A stretch of 64,000 nucleotides of DNA from Jatrophihabitans_A lederbergiae (GTDB lineage Bacteria; Actinomycetota; Actinomycetes; Mycobacteriales; Jatrophihabitantaceae). A program made the translations under genes and the position numbers. This document shows positions 62,163 to 64,000 of this stretch, piece after piece. Below the pieces are notes generated by a model that made no database searches, had not been told where the DNA came from, and saw nothing but the letters and a program-made list of their open reading frames with translations. Location of the stretch: positions 62,001-126,000 of the forward strand of contig NZ_JAVREH010000004.1 in assembly GCF_031845305.1 (NCBI RefSeq), given 5' to 3'. The first letter of the stretch is position 1. Each line of letters starts with the position of its first letter.

Positions 62163-64000
62163 TCAGGTCAGGGGCCGGGTGGCACCGAAGTACCCGGAGG
62201 CGACCTGGTCCCACGGCGTGATCTTCACGATGTCGCCGGAGTTGGGCGCCTGGATGACGTTGCCGTCGCCGATGTACATCGCCACGTGGTGGATACCGGC
62301 CTGGCCGCTGTCGGACCAGAACAGCAGATCACCGGGCAGGAAGTCGCCTGACTGGGGGTGGTACGAGCCGGCGACGAGGTACTGGCTGGCCGCGTAGTGC
62401 GGCATGAACAGTCCCTGCGGCGCCCAGGCGTACATGGTGAGGCCGGAGCAGTCGAAGCCGAGGACGGTGTGGTCGTTCCAGCCGTCCGTGCCGGGCGAGT
62501 CCACGCCGTAGGTGGGGCCGTCGTAGTTCCCGGCTGCCCAGCTGTACGGCGTGCCGACCTGCGTCATCGCGCGGCTGACCGCGGCCTGCCCCTTGGCTGC
62601 CGTCCAGCCGCCCGTCGATCCGGGCGCGGGCAGCGGCGCGCTGCCGCCACCGCCGGTGCTGCCGCCGCCGCTGTCACTGCCGCCACCGCCGGTGCTGCCG
62701 CCACCGGTGCTGCTGCCGCCATCGCTACTTCCGCCACCGCTACTGCCACCGCTGTTGCTAATGCTGCCGCCGCTACTGCTACCACCGCTACTGCTACTGC
62801 CACCGCTGTTGCTGTCACTGCCACCGCTGTTGCTAATGCTGCCGCCGCTACTGCTACCACCGCTACTGCTACTGCCACCGCTGTTGCTGTCACTGCCACC
62901 GCTGTTGCTGTCACTGCCACCGCTGTTGCTGTCACTGCCACCGCTGTTGCTGTTGCTGCCGGCGCTGTTACTGCTCCCGCCGCTGTTGTCGGTCCCGCTG
63001 TTACTGCTGCTCCCACCGCTGCTGCTGCTGTTGGCTGCCTCGCGGGCTCTTTGGCGCTCACGCTCCGCCGCCGCCGCCGACGCCGCCGCAGCGGCGGCGT
63101 CGGCCCGTTGCTGGACAAGCGCCTGGGCCTGGGCGAGCGCCTGGGCCTGGGCTGCCGCCGCACGGGCCCGGGCCAGAGCGAGCTGCCGGGCCTTCTCGGC
63201 CGCGATCCGGGCCTGCTCCTGCTGGTAAGCGAGGAACGTGGTCCGCTGGCCGTTCAGAGTGGCGAGCTGGGTCTGCGCGGAGAGCAGCTGCGTTTGATAG
63301 CTGGCCTGCTGGCTGCGCAGCTGCTCTGTCTGGGCCTGCTTGTTGGCGAAGGCGGCCTGCGCCGCACGCTGCGCCTGCGCGGCCTCGTCGGTCAACCGGC
63401 GCTGCAGCTCGACCGAGGCCTTCGCCTTGGCGTCGGCGTTGGATTTCGCGACCGTGGCGCGGTCGAGCGCACCCATCGCGGTCAGGTTGTGGGCGGAGAC
63501 GTAGTGCTGGTAGTCCCCGCTCTGCAGCAGCGCGTCGGGGTCGGTGGCGGTGAGCAGCCCCGCCGTGGTGGAACCCGCTGACGGAGACATATAGGTGCTG
63601 CGGACGAAGGTGGTGAGGTTCCCCCGCGCGCTGTCGATGCCCTGCTGAGCCGTCTCGACGGCAGCCCTGGCGTGGAGCGCGCCGTCCTTGGCGTCGTTCA
63701 GCCTGGAGATCGCGTAGGCGTACTTCTGCTCCTGGAGTTCGGCCTGGGCGTTGAGCGACTGCAGGGCTGCCTGTGCCTGAACGATCTGGCCGGACAGTGT
63801 GCCCACCGTAGTGGCGAGGGACGCCTTGGCCGACGCCGCGGCGCCGATCTGGGAATCACTGGGGTTGGGCGGCGGCGTGGGCGCGGCGCTGGCCGGACTC
63901 AGCGCGCATACCAGCGAGACACTCACGGCGGCGCTGGAGATGAGCACCCGCCAGGCGCGTCGGCCGCCGGCCGGTGCGGCGGTTCTGTCGCGGGCCTGTC
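62163..64000 (-). CDS. NlpC/P60 peptidoglycan endopeptidase, 5' end beyond window
   Basis: The frame remains open to the right edge; the first start inside is GTG 63947, but it gives a signal peptide without a basic n-region, whereas the open upstream frame supplies RRAWR, so the true start is probably beyond 64000. Signal cleavage is near PASAA. A coiled-coil (about 35-300 from GTG 63947) is rich in Ala and Gln, followed by a long Ser/Gly/Asn linker (about 305-455) and the NlpC/P60 domain with catalytic Cys (FDCSGLTMY), His (IHHVAMYIG) and a third polar residue in NSGDIV. It cleaves peptide cross-links at division, as RipA does. moaA follows it. Confidence 0.93.
   Translation of the reverse strand, partial: QARDRTAAPAGGRRAWRVLISSAAVSVSLVCALSPASAAPTPPPNPSDSQIGAAASAKASLATTVGTLSGQIVQAQAALQSLNAQAELQEQKYAYAISRLNDAKDGALHARAAVETAQQGIDSARGNLTTFVRSTYMSPSAGSTTAGLLTATDPDALLQSGDYQHYVSAHNLTAMGALDRATVAKSNADAKAKASVELQRRLTDEAAQAQRAAQAAFANKQAQTEQLRSQQASYQTQLLSAQTQLATLNGQRTTFLAYQQEQARIAAEKARQLALARARAAAAQAQALAQAQALVQQRADAAAAAASAAAAERERQRAREAANSSSSGGSSSNSGTDNSGGSSNSAGSNSNSGGSDSNSGGSDSNSGGSDSNSGGSSSSGGSSSGGSISNSGGSDSNSGGSSSSGGSSSGGSISNSGGSSGGGSSDGGSSTGGGSTGGGGSDSGGGSTGGGGSAPLPAPGSTGGWTAAKGQAAVSRAMTQVGTPYSWAAGNYDGPTYGVDSPGTDGWNDHTVLGFDCSGLTMYAWAPQGLFMPHYAASQYLVAGSYHPQSGDFLPGDLLFWSDSGQAGIHHVAMYIGDGNVIQAPNSGDIVKITPWDQVASGYFGATRPLT
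62640..63050. repeat. simple-sequence region encoding Ser/Gly/Asn repeats
   Basis: The region contains repeated CCACCGCTGTTGCTGTCACTG-like units of about 21 bp and longer 81-bp blocks, encoding the SDSNSGG and SSSSGGSSSGGSISNSGG stretches of the NlpC/P60 linker. The nucleotide units stay in frame. It is a coding repeat, not a CRISPR array. Confidence 0.85.

Noticed and set aside
62640..63050. Periodic repeats that could suggest a CRISPR array
   Set aside because: The units are 6-21 bp, in frame and encode Ser/Gly/Asn, with no unique spacers between constant repeats.

Overview
The window is about 70% GC with GTG starts, four-base ATGA/GTGA gene overlaps and purine-rich ribosome binding sites, which points to a high-GC actinobacterium. 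Marker genes agree: an S-(hydroxymethyl)mycothiol dehydrogenase, a ferrochelatase with actinobacterial C-terminal cysteines, an InhA-type enoyl reductase and several actinobacteria-typical DUF families. The block at 54382-64000 has the same gene order as the Mycobacterium tuberculosis Rv1477-Rv1486c region. The species cannot be named from the sequence. I see no phage, insertion sequence, CRISPR array, rRNA or tRNA.

Layout, left to right. 1-1233: a lipoprotein zinc metallopeptidase broken by two single-base frameshifts. 1416-3200: a lone aa3 oxidase subunit I. 3343-9935: small Cys-rich and hypothetical genes, a divergent pair of GAF/ANTAR regulators, a dimethylargininase, a Balon/Rv2629-type eRF1-like protein, an EAL protein and a DUF1059 protein. 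10051-14310: CDP-polyol phosphotransferase, nucleotidyltransferase, polyol dehydrogenase and HAD phosphatase, a possible polyol-phosphate wall-polymer cassette. 14796-16157: a secreted GH18 chitinase with two DasR-like operator sites at its promoter. 16271-18541: trehalose-6-phosphate synthase and an SRPBCC protein. 18574-22778: a zinc ABC importer with a Zur-like box and a convergent zur gene. 22961-26143: a Sco / Dyp peroxidase / CtaG triad for copper and oxidase assembly. 26164-28604: a membrane metallophosphoesterase and an acyltransferase. 28621-28740: four 30-bp tandem repeats.

28782-36951 is a complete molybdenum-hydroxylase operon (AAA+ ATPase, VWA protein, XdhC, small, large and medium subunits, CoxG). 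Its AYRGAGR signature and S-L-M order mark it as form II, so CO need not be the substrate. 37036-42435 holds a 5'-3' exonuclease, a secreted beta-helix protein with two duplicated F5/8 domains, and a ROK regulator. 42720-47269 is an ABC sugar importer without its own ATPase plus a GH1 beta-glucosidase. It is followed directly by a HipA-like kinase and DUF3037 pair of unknown function. 48494-54293 holds DUF5709, SRPBCC, citrate synthase, mycothiol-dependent formaldehyde oxidation with its MBL partner, a CPBP protease and DUF3097.

The right end has an Rv1486c-position gene, hemH/cpfC, inhA, fabG, a VWA protein, a DUF58 protein, moxR, moaA (inserted relative to mycobacteria) and an NlpC/P60 endopeptidase that runs off the edge. 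Functional links across the window are molybdenum cofactor (moaA) to the form II enzyme, Sco/CtaG to cytochrome oxidase, and chitin and beta-glucan-like polymer use (chitinase, beta-helix protein, sugar importer, GH1). Short tandem duplications of 18-30 bp recur beside start or stop codons and look like a feature of this genome.
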